From Candidatus Bathyarchaeum sp. (GTDB lineage: Archaea > Thermoproteota > Bathyarchaeia > Bathyarchaeales > Bathyarchaeaceae): a DNA stretch of 64,000 bases. Under the pieces are notes generated by a model, which saw only the letters and a list, made by a program, of their open reading frames with translations, had not been told where the DNA came from and did not search any database. How positions within the stretch are numbered: position 1 is the first letter of the stretch; every line of letters starts with the position of its first letter. Positions 42,218 to 50,753 of this stretch are shown here, piece after piece. Location: assembly GCA_026014565.1 (NCBI GenBank), contig JAOZIB010000014.1:20390-84389 (forward strand). Reading direction: 5' to 3'. Made by a program: the position numbers and the translations under genes.

Positions 42218-42934
42218 TTATACTGCATTAAGTGCTTCGACGAATTCTGCAACTTTTTCTTGTTCAAGTTTTCCATATACTCGATCTTTTTTGGCACAAA
42301 CGGCTCCTCTAACCCCAATGATGTCGGCGCCCAAAAGGTGCAGCATTGGAATGTCACTAGGGGTTAAAGAGCCTGCAAGGGCAGCAAGTAAATTGTGTTC
42401 ATGGGCTTTTGTGACAAATTCTGCTAGTTGTATATCCTTTAGAAAAGTGAACAGGTTGCTTTTTCCATCTTTTATTTTAACGTCAATAAGCACACCATCA
42501 GCACCTGAAGAGTCTGCAACTTCTGGAAGGTCAAGAGGACTTACGCATCCAACCGATTCAAAGTCAGCATATCCAGACGCAATTATTTTCAAGTTAGAAT
42601 TGTAGTCTTTTACTGCTTTAACTACTTCAGTCATCAGAATAGTTGCTTCTTCTGTGTTTTTTACGCCAAAAAGACCGGCTTTAACATAATCTGCGCCAGA
42701 AACTGCAGCACCAAGAGCAGCCAATGAAGCAGTTCCAGGCAAATTAGGCAAATCCCCGATGGTGGCGCTTAATTCTAGGTTTTTGGGCATAACCTGTTTA
42801 ACTGTTTGTATTACATGAGGAAAGTTTGCTCCAAGGGAGCCTTCTTTGGGGTTTTTAACGTCGATTATATCCGCTCCGCCTTTGATGCTGTCATGGGCTT
42901 CGGTTTTGTTTACAACGCTAACTAGCAGTTTCAT
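42218..42934 (-). CDS. mfnB: (5-formylfuran-3-yl)methyl phosphate synthase MfnB
   Basis: The 238-residue protein condenses two glyceraldehyde-3-phosphate molecules into the furan ring of methanofuran. The Schiff-base Lys segment is DVKNPKEGSLGANFP near residue 26. The second active Lys region is DGVLIDVKIKDGKSNLF near residue 150. The barrel ends with ALAGSLTPSDIP and IGVRGAVC. It converges on mfnE. MfnA (tyrosine decarboxylase) and MfnC (aminotransferase) are not in the window and must lie elsewhere. Confidence 0.92.
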   Translation of the reverse strand: MKLLVSVVNKTEAHDSIKGGADIIDVKNPKEGSLGANFPHVIQTVKQVMPKNLELSATIGDLPNLPGTASLAALGAAVSGADYVKAGLFGVKNTEEATILMTEVVKAVKDYNSNLKIIASGYADFESVGCVSPLDLPEVADSSGADGVLIDVKIKDGKSNLFTFLKDIQLAEFVTKAHEHNLLAALAGSLTPSDIPMLHLLGADIIGVRGAVCAKKDRVYGKLEQEKVAEFVEALNAV

Positions 42935-43026
42935 TGGGTCACCGTCTCGGTTTCTTTTCAGGTAATCAGGGCTTATATTCTTTAAGTTTAATAAGAAAAC
43001 TTAACCGCCAAGTAATACATACATAA

Positions 43027-43608
43027 ATGTTGATTATGACAAACCATCAACCAACACCAACTAATCATGACCCGATTGAAATCGCAACATTAGGCGGAGG
43101 ATGTTTTTGGTGCATAGAAGCTGCCTTTGAACAAATAAATGGCGTACTAAAGGTTGAGTCAGGTTATTCGGGAGGAATAACTTCGGCTCCAAGTTACGAA
43201 CAGGTTTGCACCGGAACAACAGGGCACGCAGAAGTAGTCCAAATAACATTTGACTCAACAACAGTGACATTCAAAGAAATTTTGGAAATTTTTTTCACAG
43301 CCCATGACCCAACAACATTGAATCAACAAGGAGCAGATGTAGGCACACAGTATCGTTCAGTTATTTTTTATCACACTAAACAACAAAAAGAAACAGCCAA
43401 ACAAGTTATCCAAGAAATTGAAGCCATGAAAATTTGGGGCCGCCCCATAGTGACAAAAGTTGAACCTTTTAAAAAATTCTACAAAGCAGAAGATTATCAC
43501 GACAAATATTTTGCTCGGCATCCTGAAGCGGGTTACTGTAGAGTAGTTATTGCTCCAAAAATCGCCAAGTTAAGAAAGAAGTATAAAGAAAGACTGAAAA
43601 AAGGTTAA
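43027..43608 (+). CDS. msrA: Peptide methionine-S-sulfoxide reductase MsrA
   Basis: The 193-residue protein has the catalytic motif LGGGCFWCIEAAFEQ near residue 30, plus GYSGG, YEQVCTGTTGHAEVVQ and FFTAHDPTTLNQQGADVGTQYRS. It repairs oxidised methionine. The ATG may be at 43027 or 43036. It is cytosolic with no MsrB fusion. MsrA suggests exposure to oxidants despite the likely anaerobic lifestyle. Confidence 0.95.
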   Translation: MLIMTNHQPTPTNHDPIEIATLGGGCFWCIEAAFEQINGVLKVESGYSGGITSAPSYEQVCTGTTGHAEVVQITFDSTTVTFKEILEIFFTAHDPTTLNQQGADVGTQYRSVIFYHTKQQKETAKQVIQEIEAMKIWGRPIVTKVEPFKKFYKAEDYHDKYFARHPEAGYCRVVIAPKIAKLRKKYKERLKKG

Positions 43609-43731
43609 TTACCCAAAAATTTTAGTTGCTGGCTGGAAAAATGAAGTTTTTGATAATAACTTGACCTTGAAATTGAGTATTATTCAATTGTTTTTAAATC
43701 TTTCGAACATTCGTTCATTTCTCTAGAAATT

Positions 43732-43740
43732 TTTATATAT
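43732..43740 (+). promoter_or_regulatory. TATA box for the asparagine-synthase-like operon
   Basis: TTTATATAT with a T-rich upstream stretch is a good archaeal TATA box about 70-80 bases before the start of the gene at 43810. The upstream bases CGAACATTCGTTC contain nested short inverted repeats and may be an activator or repressor site. Confidence 0.45.
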
Positions 43741-43809
43741 GTATTTGCAGTATCATACCAGTTGGTTGAATAATCCATCCACAGTTATGATATTGGAGAA
43801 TTGTTAGAA

Positions 43810-44799
43810 ATGCCAGAAAAACTTGAAGAATCCGATTATATTGACCTTTTGCCACAAGTTCGCGCTTTAACAAATAAAGTCGTTGAAAAAAACATGGCAG
43901 AAGGAATCCTGTTTTCAGCAGGAACAGACACCAGCATAATCGGATATGAAGCAGTCAAATTCAATCCAAACATTAAAGCATTAACCCTTGAATTTGAACA
44001 TGGAATCCCCAAAGACAAAAAATACGTAAAAATAATGAAAGATTTTCTTAAGCTCAAAAATCATGAAGTGCTCGTTTTCGGGCATGAACAAATGGTTGCT
44101 GCAGCAGCAAATGTTGTAAAAATTCTGAAAACCTTCGACCACATGGAAGTCAGAAACAGCGTACCTGTATACATTGGTTTAACAGTCATGAAAGAAAAGG
44201 GAATAAAAAGCGTTCTCACCGGAGACGCCCTTGACGAGTTATTTGGTTATCCATGGCAATTCCATTTGTCAGATGAAGAATTCGCAAAAGCCCTATCAAA
44301 CATGTGGGCTATGATGCAGTTTTCTTCATTACCTTTGGGGAAAGCGGTTGGAGTTGAAGTAAAACAACCTTACCTAGATTCAGAGTTTCGTGAATTTGCA
44401 GAAAACCTTCCAGTTAAACTAAAAGTCAACATGACAAACGGTGAAAAATACGGTAAATGGTTGATGCGCAAATCTTACGAGAACGTTATTCCAAACGAAG
44501 TTGCTTGGCGAGGAAAAGCTCCTTGTGAGCAAGGAACTGGAACTCAGGTTCTTCCACAATATTTTGATGAAAAAGTTTCCACTGAAGAGTTTGAAGCTAA
44601 AAAGAAAAAATACCTCGAAGAAGACGGCGTTACTTTGGACACTAAAGAACAACTAGTTTACTACGAAATTTTCAGAGAAAAATTCGGAATACCTTCTGAA
44701 GTTTACAATGATACAACTGGAAAACAGTGTCCAAACTGTAAGGGATACGTCAAAAAAACGGATGAATTCTGCCACATCTGTGGAAAATATCCAATCTAA
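43810..44799 (+). CDS. Asparagine-synthetase C-domain-like ATP pyrophosphatase with C-terminal zinc ribbon
   Basis: The protein has about 329 residues. It is a stand-alone AsnB-type synthetase domain (PP-loop LFSAGTDTSIIG, GDALDELFGYPWQF, and QPYLDSEFREFAENLP) with no N-terminal glutaminase. Its last 30 residues add a zinc ribbon (CPNCKGYVKKTDEFCHIC). The substrate and amine donor are unknown; the lack of glutaminase suggests free ammonia or a protein-bound substrate. ATG at 43810 lies 10 bases after GGAG; TTG at 43801 is the alternative. The Dph6-like gene follows 21 bases later on the same strand. Confidence 0.75.
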   Translation: MPEKLEESDYIDLLPQVRALTNKVVEKNMAEGILFSAGTDTSIIGYEAVKFNPNIKALTLEFEHGIPKDKKYVKIMKDFLKLKNHEVLVFGHEQMVAAAANVVKILKTFDHMEVRNSVPVYIGLTVMKEKGIKSVLTGDALDELFGYPWQFHLSDEEFAKALSNMWAMMQFSSLPLGKAVGVEVKQPYLDSEFREFAENLPVKLKVNMTNGEKYGKWLMRKSYENVIPNEVAWRGKAPCEQGTGTQVLPQYFDEKVSTEEFEAKKKKYLEEDGVTLDTKEQLVYYEIFREKFGIPSEVYNDTTGKQCPNCKGYVKKTDEFCHICGKYPI

Positions 44800-44820
44800 A
44801 AAAGGAAAAGTGAACCAGAA

Positions 44821-45477
44821 ATGAAAGTTGCTGTTTCATGGAGTGGCGGTTTGGAATCGTCACTGGCGCTTCATAAAGTAATACAGGAGGGACACGATGT
44901 TGTCTGTTTGGTTACTTTTGTTTTGGGGAAATACTGGCCTGCTATGGGTCATCCCCCCACAATAATGAAAAAACAAACAGAGTCGATCGGAATTCCGCAC
45001 TTGTTAGTTAGTGTTGATGAACCGTTCAAAGAAGGATACCACAATGCCATCTCCGGGCTAATTAAAAGCCAAGGAATCGAGGGTATAGTAACAGGGGACA
45101 TCTATGTTGTCGATGAAACTCATGGAAACTGGATGGAAGACGTAACTGACGGATTAGACATAAAAGTAATAGTGCCATTGTGGGAAAAAGACACCTTTGA
45201 CGTTTTGGATGATGAGGTTTCTTCAGGTTTCAGAGCAGTGTTTACTTGCGTAAAACAACCCTATTTCACGAAAGAATGGATAGGAAAAGAACTGAACAAA
45301 GACACCGTCAAAGACCTGCTAGCTCTAGTAGAAGAAAAAGGCCTGGACCCCTGTGGAGAAAACGGTGAATACCACACCATGGTTGTTGATGGCCCAATAT
45401 TCAAACAATCCATATCAATACCAGAATTCACCAAAGAACAAGCACAAGAACGTTTCTTCATGAAAATCAAAGAGTAA
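44821..45477 (+). CDS. Diphthine-ammonia ligase-like ATP pyrophosphatase (Dph6 family)
   Basis: The 218-residue protein has a PP-loop at the start (SWSGGLESSLALHK) and the Dph6-family end motif DPCGENGEYHTMVVDGPIF. Dph6 amidates diphthine on elongation factor 2 with ATP and ammonium. The PP-loop reads SGGLES where most Dph6 proteins have SGGKDS, so substrate or activity may differ. It is 21 bases downstream of another ATP-pyrophosphatase-type gene, likely in one operon. The dph2 and dph5 genes are not in the window. Confidence 0.78.
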   Translation: MKVAVSWSGGLESSLALHKVIQEGHDVVCLVTFVLGKYWPAMGHPPTIMKKQTESIGIPHLLVSVDEPFKEGYHNAISGLIKSQGIEGIVTGDIYVVDETHGNWMEDVTDGLDIKVIVPLWEKDTFDVLDDEVSSGFRAVFTCVKQPYFTKEWIGKELNKDTVKDLLALVEEKGLDPCGENGEYHTMVVDGPIFKQSISIPEFTKEQAQERFFMKIKE

Positions 45478-45725
45478 ACAATTTTACTCAAACGCTGCAG
45501 CTATTTTTTCACGCTGCAACAAGTTTTATTTTTAAGACAACAATCAAAGTTCCAACTCCTTTCTTGATATTAGCAAAAAACAAGATTACAATACAGCTTC
45601 GTGATGAAATGAAAAACAGCCTGTTCTAAAACGTGGACTTAAATGCAGATTCAATGGAAATAACAGCATAGAAATGAGACATGAAAAGGTCATTCCAATT
45701 GTCACCTGATGGAGAACAATGATCC

Positions 45726-46172
45726 TTGAACACCAACGAAGAGTCTGAACTTGATTACAAATTACGTGGGAAAGCATGGAACGTTTACTGGCTTTTGTTA
45801 AAAAATGGTCAGCCAATGAGTGTTCGCGAGGTTGCTAATGCGCTCAAGTTTAGTAGTCCAAGTGTAGCAAATCATCATCTTGAGCAGCTAATTCAGATTG
45901 GGTTGGTTGAAAGACAAAAAATTGGAGGCAACTATGCCCTTGTTGGAGAAGTAAAAATTGGTGTTCTTCGACATTTTGTGAAATTTGGGCGAATGATGTT
46001 TCCCAGATATTTCTTTTATGCATTGTTTTCTTCAATTTTTTATGCAAGCTATCTCACCTTGTTTATAGAAGTTTTAACCAGAGAAAGCTTGTTTATTATC
46101 GCCTTTGGAGCTATAGTTTCAGTCATATTTTGGTATGAAGCAATCCGGTTTTGGCGATTGAAACCTTTTTAG
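45726..46172 (+). CDS. Membrane-anchored ArsR-like helix-turn-helix protein
   Basis: The 148-residue protein has a winged-helix domain (WLLLKNGQPMSVREVANALK, SSPSVANHHLEQLIQIGLVE) in residues 15-75. Two C-terminal membrane helices follow (about 98-118 and 122-140). It is thus a one-component regulator held at the membrane. The start is TTG at 45726 with GGAGA 10 bases upstream. The exported beta-propeller protein begins 84 bases downstream on the same strand, so the pair may form a surface-sensing unit, but this is inference. Confidence 0.78.
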   Translation: MNTNEESELDYKLRGKAWNVYWLLLKNGQPMSVREVANALKFSSPSVANHHLEQLIQIGLVERQKIGGNYALVGEVKIGVLRHFVKFGRMMFPRYFFYALFSSIFYASYLTLFIEVLTRESLFIIAFGAIVSVIFWYEAIRFWRLKPF

Positions 46173-46255
46173 GGTTTGTTCTAATTTCTGGAACGCAATG
46201 TTCTAACGCTTGGGATAAAATATCCAAGAAGAACGTTACATAGCAGGGATAGAAG

Positions 46256-48391
46256 ATGCACAGAGACATCAAGAAAAAAACAATAACTTACGGAGTTGCA
46301 GCAGTGCTTTTAGTTACAATACTTGCAGGGTCAATATACAATTTTGGTACCCTACTTACACCAACTCAGCCACTGTTTTCAGAACTTAAAACTTTTTCAA
46401 GCTTCGAAGAACTTGAAAATTTTATCACCACCAACATAGAAACAGCAAATCAAAACCAAAATGCGCTTGCTTTGGATTCATTGAAAAATTCACGAGAAGA
46501 AACACTAACATTACAAGACACCGCGGGTGCAATGCCGATGGTGCCTTCTGCTTCAGAGATTGAAGATGGAGAATTAACTGATTATTCGGGAACTAACATT
46601 CAAGTCGAAGGCGTAGATGAAGCAGACATAATAAAAACTGATGGAGAATACATCTACATCGTTTCATACGGTGACGTATCAATTGTAAAAGCTTATCCAC
46701 CTGAAGAAGCTAAAGTTGTATCAAAAATTAGCGTGGATAGCAGCGTCACGGGAATATTTGTCAAAGACAACAAACTAGTAGTCTTTGAAACAGAATATGC
46801 TGTATATCCCTTTTATGGAATTGGAATACCTGTCCTAGAAACAGAAGACAGCCAAGAACTGAATGAAACTGAAGGCGACGACAAAGAACCAAATAAACCT
46901 ACGGAGCCATCAAACCAGACCAATCTTTCAGAAGACCCTGATCTACCTATTGACAAGGACATTGAACCTGCTAAACCATTTATGCCCATTTATGAGCCCC
47001 CCACTTCAACCATTAAAGTATATGATATTTCAAACAAAGCTAACCCAGTTTTGACAAGAACTGTAAGCTTAGATGGAAGCTTAACAGGTTCACGCATGAT
47101 TGGGGACTATGTTTACATGGTTAACAACCAGTTAGCTACACAACCAAACTATAACAACGAAGACATTGACGTAGTCTTGCCCGTAATCAAAGGTGACAAT
47201 ATCATCGAGATTGAAGCAGACAAAGTTCATTACATTGATGTTGCAGACGAAATTTATTACTTAACAACAATTGTTGCAATAAACACACAAGACGACACTA
47301 CAGAACCAACTTATGAAGCATTCCTGACAAGCTCAACCACTAACATGTATGTTTCATTAGACAACATGTATTTGGTTGCTCCAGACACCACTAACTGGCT
47401 ATTGGGCGCTACTGAAGAGTCAAGACAAGAAACATTGGTCTACAGAGTTAAACTTGACCAACAAAACATAGTTGTTGAAGCTGAAGGCTCAGTTCCTGGT
47501 TTTGTTCTTAACCAATTTAGCATGGATGAACACGACAGATACTTCCGAATAGCTACAACAGAATGGACAACCAGTTGGAAAGAAGAAACATTCACCAGCG
47601 AATCCACAAACAACCTGTTCGTATTAGATATGAACCTGAACATTGCAGGAAAACTAGAGAACATCGCCGAGGACGAAAGCATTTACTCAGTTAGATTCAT
47701 GGGCGACAAAGTTTACATGGTAACTTTCAAACAAATCGACCCGTTCTTTGTAATTGACACATCCAACCCAACCCAACCAACAATTCTGGGATACTTGAAA
47801 ATCCCTGGATATTCTAGTTATCTTCACCCATACGATGAAACGCACATAATCGGTGTAGGCATGGAAGATGGTAATTTGAAACTTTCACTTTTTGATGTTA
47901 CAGACTTTACTGCACCAAAAGAAATTGCAAAATATACAGTAGAGGGCAGCTGGTCCAGCTCTACAGCATTGTGGGAACATAAGGCGTTCTTGTTTGACAA
48001 ATCCAAAAATCTACTAGCATTACCCGTTTCAATAAGCACATACGAAGTTATTGAGAGACCCATCGACACAGATGACATGCCCAAGGAAATAAACGAGACA
48101 AGGGATGAAGGCGATGAAGAAACACAAAAAACCGAGGTTGCAGAAGCACGAGTTGAAATGATAAGCCCAGGCTCATATTATCAAGGCGCATACATTTTTG
48201 ACATATCAATAGAACAAGGATTTGTCCTAAAAGGCGATATTACACACCCAAGTAACAACCAATACGAAGAAAACGCACAAATAAACAGAATAATCTACAT
48301 CGAAGACGCTATTTACACAATCTCAAACAATCTTGTGAAAATAAATGAGTTGGGAAGTTTACAAGCCATCACACAGATTCAACTTTCCTAA
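46256..48391 (+). CDS. Exported beta-propeller domain protein (PF09826-type)
   Basis: The 711-residue protein has an N-terminal anchor helix (residues 11-32). A long propeller follows, with the family start ADIIKTDGEYIYIVSYGDV and repeats such as YHPYDET-type blades. An acidic insert of about 50 residues (near 190-240, ETEGDDKEPNKPTEPSNQTN) interrupts one blade. The role of this archaeal and bacterial family is unknown; the propeller faces outside. The upstream gene is a membrane-bound helix-turn-helix protein, likely functionally linked. Confidence 0.8.
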   Translation: MHRDIKKKTITYGVAAVLLVTILAGSIYNFGTLLTPTQPLFSELKTFSSFEELENFITTNIETANQNQNALALDSLKNSREETLTLQDTAGAMPMVPSASEIEDGELTDYSGTNIQVEGVDEADIIKTDGEYIYIVSYGDVSIVKAYPPEEAKVVSKISVDSSVTGIFVKDNKLVVFETEYAVYPFYGIGIPVLETEDSQELNETEGDDKEPNKPTEPSNQTNLSEDPDLPIDKDIEPAKPFMPIYEPPTSTIKVYDISNKANPVLTRTVSLDGSLTGSRMIGDYVYMVNNQLATQPNYNNEDIDVVLPVIKGDNIIEIEADKVHYIDVADEIYYLTTIVAINTQDDTTEPTYEAFLTSSTTNMYVSLDNMYLVAPDTTNWLLGATEESRQETLVYRVKLDQQNIVVEAEGSVPGFVLNQFSMDEHDRYFRIATTEWTTSWKEETFTSESTNNLFVLDMNLNIAGKLENIAEDESIYSVRFMGDKVYMVTFKQIDPFFVIDTSNPTQPTILGYLKIPGYSSYLHPYDETHIIGVGMEDGNLKLSLFDVTDFTAPKEIAKYTVEGSWSSSTALWEHKAFLFDKSKNLLALPVSISTYEVIERPIDTDDMPKEINETRDEGDEETQKTEVAEARVEMISPGSYYQGAYIFDISIEQGFVLKGDITHPSNNQYEENAQINRIIYIEDAIYTISNNLVKINELGSLQAITQIQLS

Positions 48392-48484
48392 CCTTTTTTA
48401 TTTTTTTACTCACATTTTTCAAACCATCTATTTCATTTTAAAAAAGCAAAGTTTGCAGGTTAGTAACGTGTATAATTACGAAAC

Positions 48485-48715
48485 TTGCAAGTAATACCAA
48501 GACCCTTGACAAGGAAGTTAGAAAAATTGGTTGTAAAAATCAAAATCGATGAATCACGATGTAATCACTGTAAAAAATGCATAAAAGCATGCAGCTTTGG
48601 CGTTTTGGAATGGTTTGAAGAACAACCTATTGTAACAAATCCAAATATTTGCTCAGCATGCCTGGAGTGCAAAAAAGCTTGTCCAGTTAACGCAATAAAT
48701 ATAGAAGAAAAGTGA
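48485..48715 (+). CDS. 2[4Fe-4S] ferredoxin
   Basis: The protein has up to 76 residues. Two cluster motifs are present, CNHCKKCIKACSFG and CSACLECKKACPVN, the second followed by AINIEE. It shuttles electrons in the cytosol. The start is uncertain: TTG at 48485 gives 14 extra residues, while TTG at 48527 gives the usual short N-terminus. Its stop abuts the stop of the opposing zinc-ribbon gene at 48716. Confidence 0.88.
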   Translation: MQVIPRPLTRKLEKLVVKIKIDESRCNHCKKCIKACSFGVLEWFEEQPIVTNPNICSACLECKKACPVNAINIEEK

Positions 48716-48976
48716 CTACTGTTCGCCCATATCCAGTGCAGGAAAACCAGTTAAACAGATTTTGGTGGAACAAGCATTGCATTGAATGACAAGTTCTTCT
48801 AAATCTTCGCCATTTACTTTTTCTTCGATTATGGTATAGACTTCTTCGCTTTCATCTTCAGGAGATATAATAACACCACAGGATGGACAAGAAATGTCTC
48901 CGTTCCCGTCGATTTTGGTTAAATCGATTACTGTTATTGACGATTTTTTTCCTTTTTGTGCAACTGCGTCCGGCAC
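48716..48976 (-). CDS. Four-cysteine zinc-binding protein, unknown
   Basis: The 86-residue protein has CPSCG near residue 30 and CNACSTKIC near residue 66, with acidic residues between. This is a likely zinc site. It starts with GTG at 48976. It converges on the ferredoxin with no gap between the stop codons. No family is recognised and no signal peptide is seen. Confidence 0.6.
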   Translation of the reverse strand: MPDAVAQKGKKSSITVIDLTKIDGNGDISCPSCGVIISPEDESEEVYTIIEEKVNGEDLEELVIQCNACSTKICLTGFPALDMGEQ

Positions 48977-49224
48977 TTTTGTTTCCTCACTGAACTGAAG
49001 AAGACAAGGAATATTACTACCTTATTAACATGTAGGAAATCACAAATAGTCATGTACCAAGTCCAGTTGCCTAGTCGGATCACATTTTTTAAACAAGGAA
49101 TTTAAAAAGAACCCGCCATAAACCATCAGTAAACAGTTTCATGTCATGATAAAAAACTTAGTAATCTGTAAATATTACATTAGAATCTGCTATGCATCAA
49201 CAAATATCAGGAAATAAAAAGCCA

Positions 49225-49395
49225 TTATCGTATTTTTTTGATTTGACACTCAACTAAATCGCCTTCGTCTATATTATAAGCATCTCGAAGTTCTTTTGGA
49301 ACAGTGACTCTTCCTTCGCGGCGAACATACACAGTAAAAGTGATTCCAGACTTTTTGGCACCCAACAACATTTCAGACACACATAACACCCCCAT
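49225..49395 (-). CDS. AbrB/SpoVT-type swapped-hairpin DNA-binding protein
   Basis: The protein has about 56 residues from ATG at 49395, or 48 from ATG at 49371; the frame extends to 49425. The domain GITFTVYVRREGRVTVPKEL, then DEGDLVECQI, is the swapped-hairpin fold used by AbrB-type transition regulators and by antitoxins. No toxin gene is beside it. The start choice is uncertain, although GGTG lies upstream of 49371. Confidence 0.75.
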   Translation of the reverse strand: MGVLCVSEMLLGAKKSGITFTVYVRREGRVTVPKELRDAYNIDEGDLVECQIKKIR

Positions 49396-49425
49396 TTTCA
49401 AGTTTGTTATTAATCCTTTCCACAA

Positions 49426-49789
49426 ATTAAAATTTTGGACTAATTATGATACTCAAACAACATATTATATGAATATACGAATAAAAAAATTATGGTATAT
49501 TGAAAGCATGTTATTGGTAGGTTATGGACGGCCAGGGAACCAATGAAGAATCGTCATCCAACAAGTTATTAAAGTGTTAAACAAAATATAAAAAGAGCAA
49601 ATTCACAGCGTAGGATTTGAGTCGAACAAATTTTTTAAACATATTAAAATTTTCAAAATAATTCTAGTTACAACCCAGTGCTCATTAGAACTTCATATAT
49701 AGCTCAAATGCGAAGCAACAGCAAAGAAAAGTCAATGAAAAAGGTTCAAAAGGTCTAATCTTTAATGCAAAAGAAAACAAAAAAATGCG
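49426..49789. other. Intergenic 364 bases, no gene seen
   Basis: The region between the AbrB gene and the malate dehydrogenase stop is AT-rich. Only one short frame, starting near 49470 with ATG and 25 codons long, is seen, and it lacks family-like character. It should hold the AbrB promoter. Confidence 0.5.
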
Positions 49790-50716
49790 TTACGGATTAG
49801 TTGTAGCTTTGAATGTTTGATATATTGCTTCACTTGCTTTACGTATCGCTTCGTTTTCTTGAGCAGAGAGTTCAAAGACTTCAGACCCAATAGAATTTCC
49901 TACGTGGAGGGGGACGCTTACAAAAACGGGTTGAGGAAAATGTTCAAACTCTTTTGCCACAGCAACAGGTAAAATTTCTTTGCTGTCGTTAATTATTGCG
50001 CGAACAATGTCTGTAAAAGAGGCTGCAGGACCATATTCTGTGCCTCCAATGTTGTCCACAATTTGTTTTGAAACCGATTTCATATAGGAATCAATTTCAT
50101 TTTTGTCAAGAGGCATATTATTTGATTTCAAGTATTCATCAAGGGGAACTCCATAAACCTTTACGGTAGACCAAAGAATAACTGCACTTGTCCCATGCTC
50201 ACCTCCGACATAACCATCAACCTCTGAAACAGGAACTTTTAGGCATTGAGCTAAACGCGAGCGAAAACGTAAAGATTCAAGATTAGTCCCAGTGCTAATT
50301 ACAAAATCTGCATCTGAATATTTTTTGCAGACCATCGCCATCGCATCAACAGGGTTAGTTATTACAACATATTTTGCTAAAGGATTATTGAGGATGGTAG
50401 ATTGACTGATTTGTTTTACAATCCGTCCATTTTCGATTGCCAGATCTCTTCGGGTCATCTTGACTCCAGGAGTTCTTGGTTTGCCTGCAGAAATTAGAAT
50501 AATATCGGCTCCAACAACATCACTGGCTGTTTCACATGAGATTATCTCAACATCTAAACGTAAACTTGCAGCGACATGACGGAGTTCTTCCGCAAAAGCA
50601 GTTGCGAGTCCAGGCTGGATATCACATACGGTTATTCTATCTGCTAGTTTTGAACATAATATAGTGTATGCTGTTGGGCGTCCAACGCGTCCGGTTCCAA
50701 TTTGAGCAATATGCAT
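49790..50716 (-). CDS. mdh: Malate dehydrogenase (LDH/MDH family)
   Basis: From ATG at 50716 the protein has about 308 residues. The NAD site is IAQIGTGRVGRPTAYT. The substrate loop has Arg at the discriminating position (AGKPRTPGVKMTRRDL), which favours malate over lactate. The catalytic histidine lies in GGEHGTSAVILWS. The ribosome site GAAGGG supports this start over the longer frame to 50773. It is the last gene of the nucleotide-sugar operon, 37 bases after rfbD, an unusual position for a central metabolic enzyme. Confidence 0.88.
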   Translation of the reverse strand: MHIAQIGTGRVGRPTAYTILCSKLADRITVCDIQPGLATAFAEELRHVAASLRLDVEIISCETASDVVGADIILISAGKPRTPGVKMTRRDLAIENGRIVKQISQSTILNNPLAKYVVITNPVDAMAMVCKKYSDADFVISTGTNLESLRFRSRLAQCLKVPVSEVDGYVGGEHGTSAVILWSTVKVYGVPLDEYLKSNNMPLDKNEIDSYMKSVSKQIVDNIGGTEYGPAASFTDIVRAIINDSKEILPVAVAKEFEHFPQPVFVSVPLHVGNSIGSEVFELSAQENEAIRKASEAIYQTFKATTNP

Positions 50717-50753
50717 GTTTTGATTCCCTTCAAGAAATGTGCAAAGGTTCTTT

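Noticed and set aside
49225..49425. AbrB protein as half of a toxin-antitoxin pair
   Set aside because: No small toxin-like gene lies within 300 bases on either side; only a lone swapped-hairpin protein is seen.
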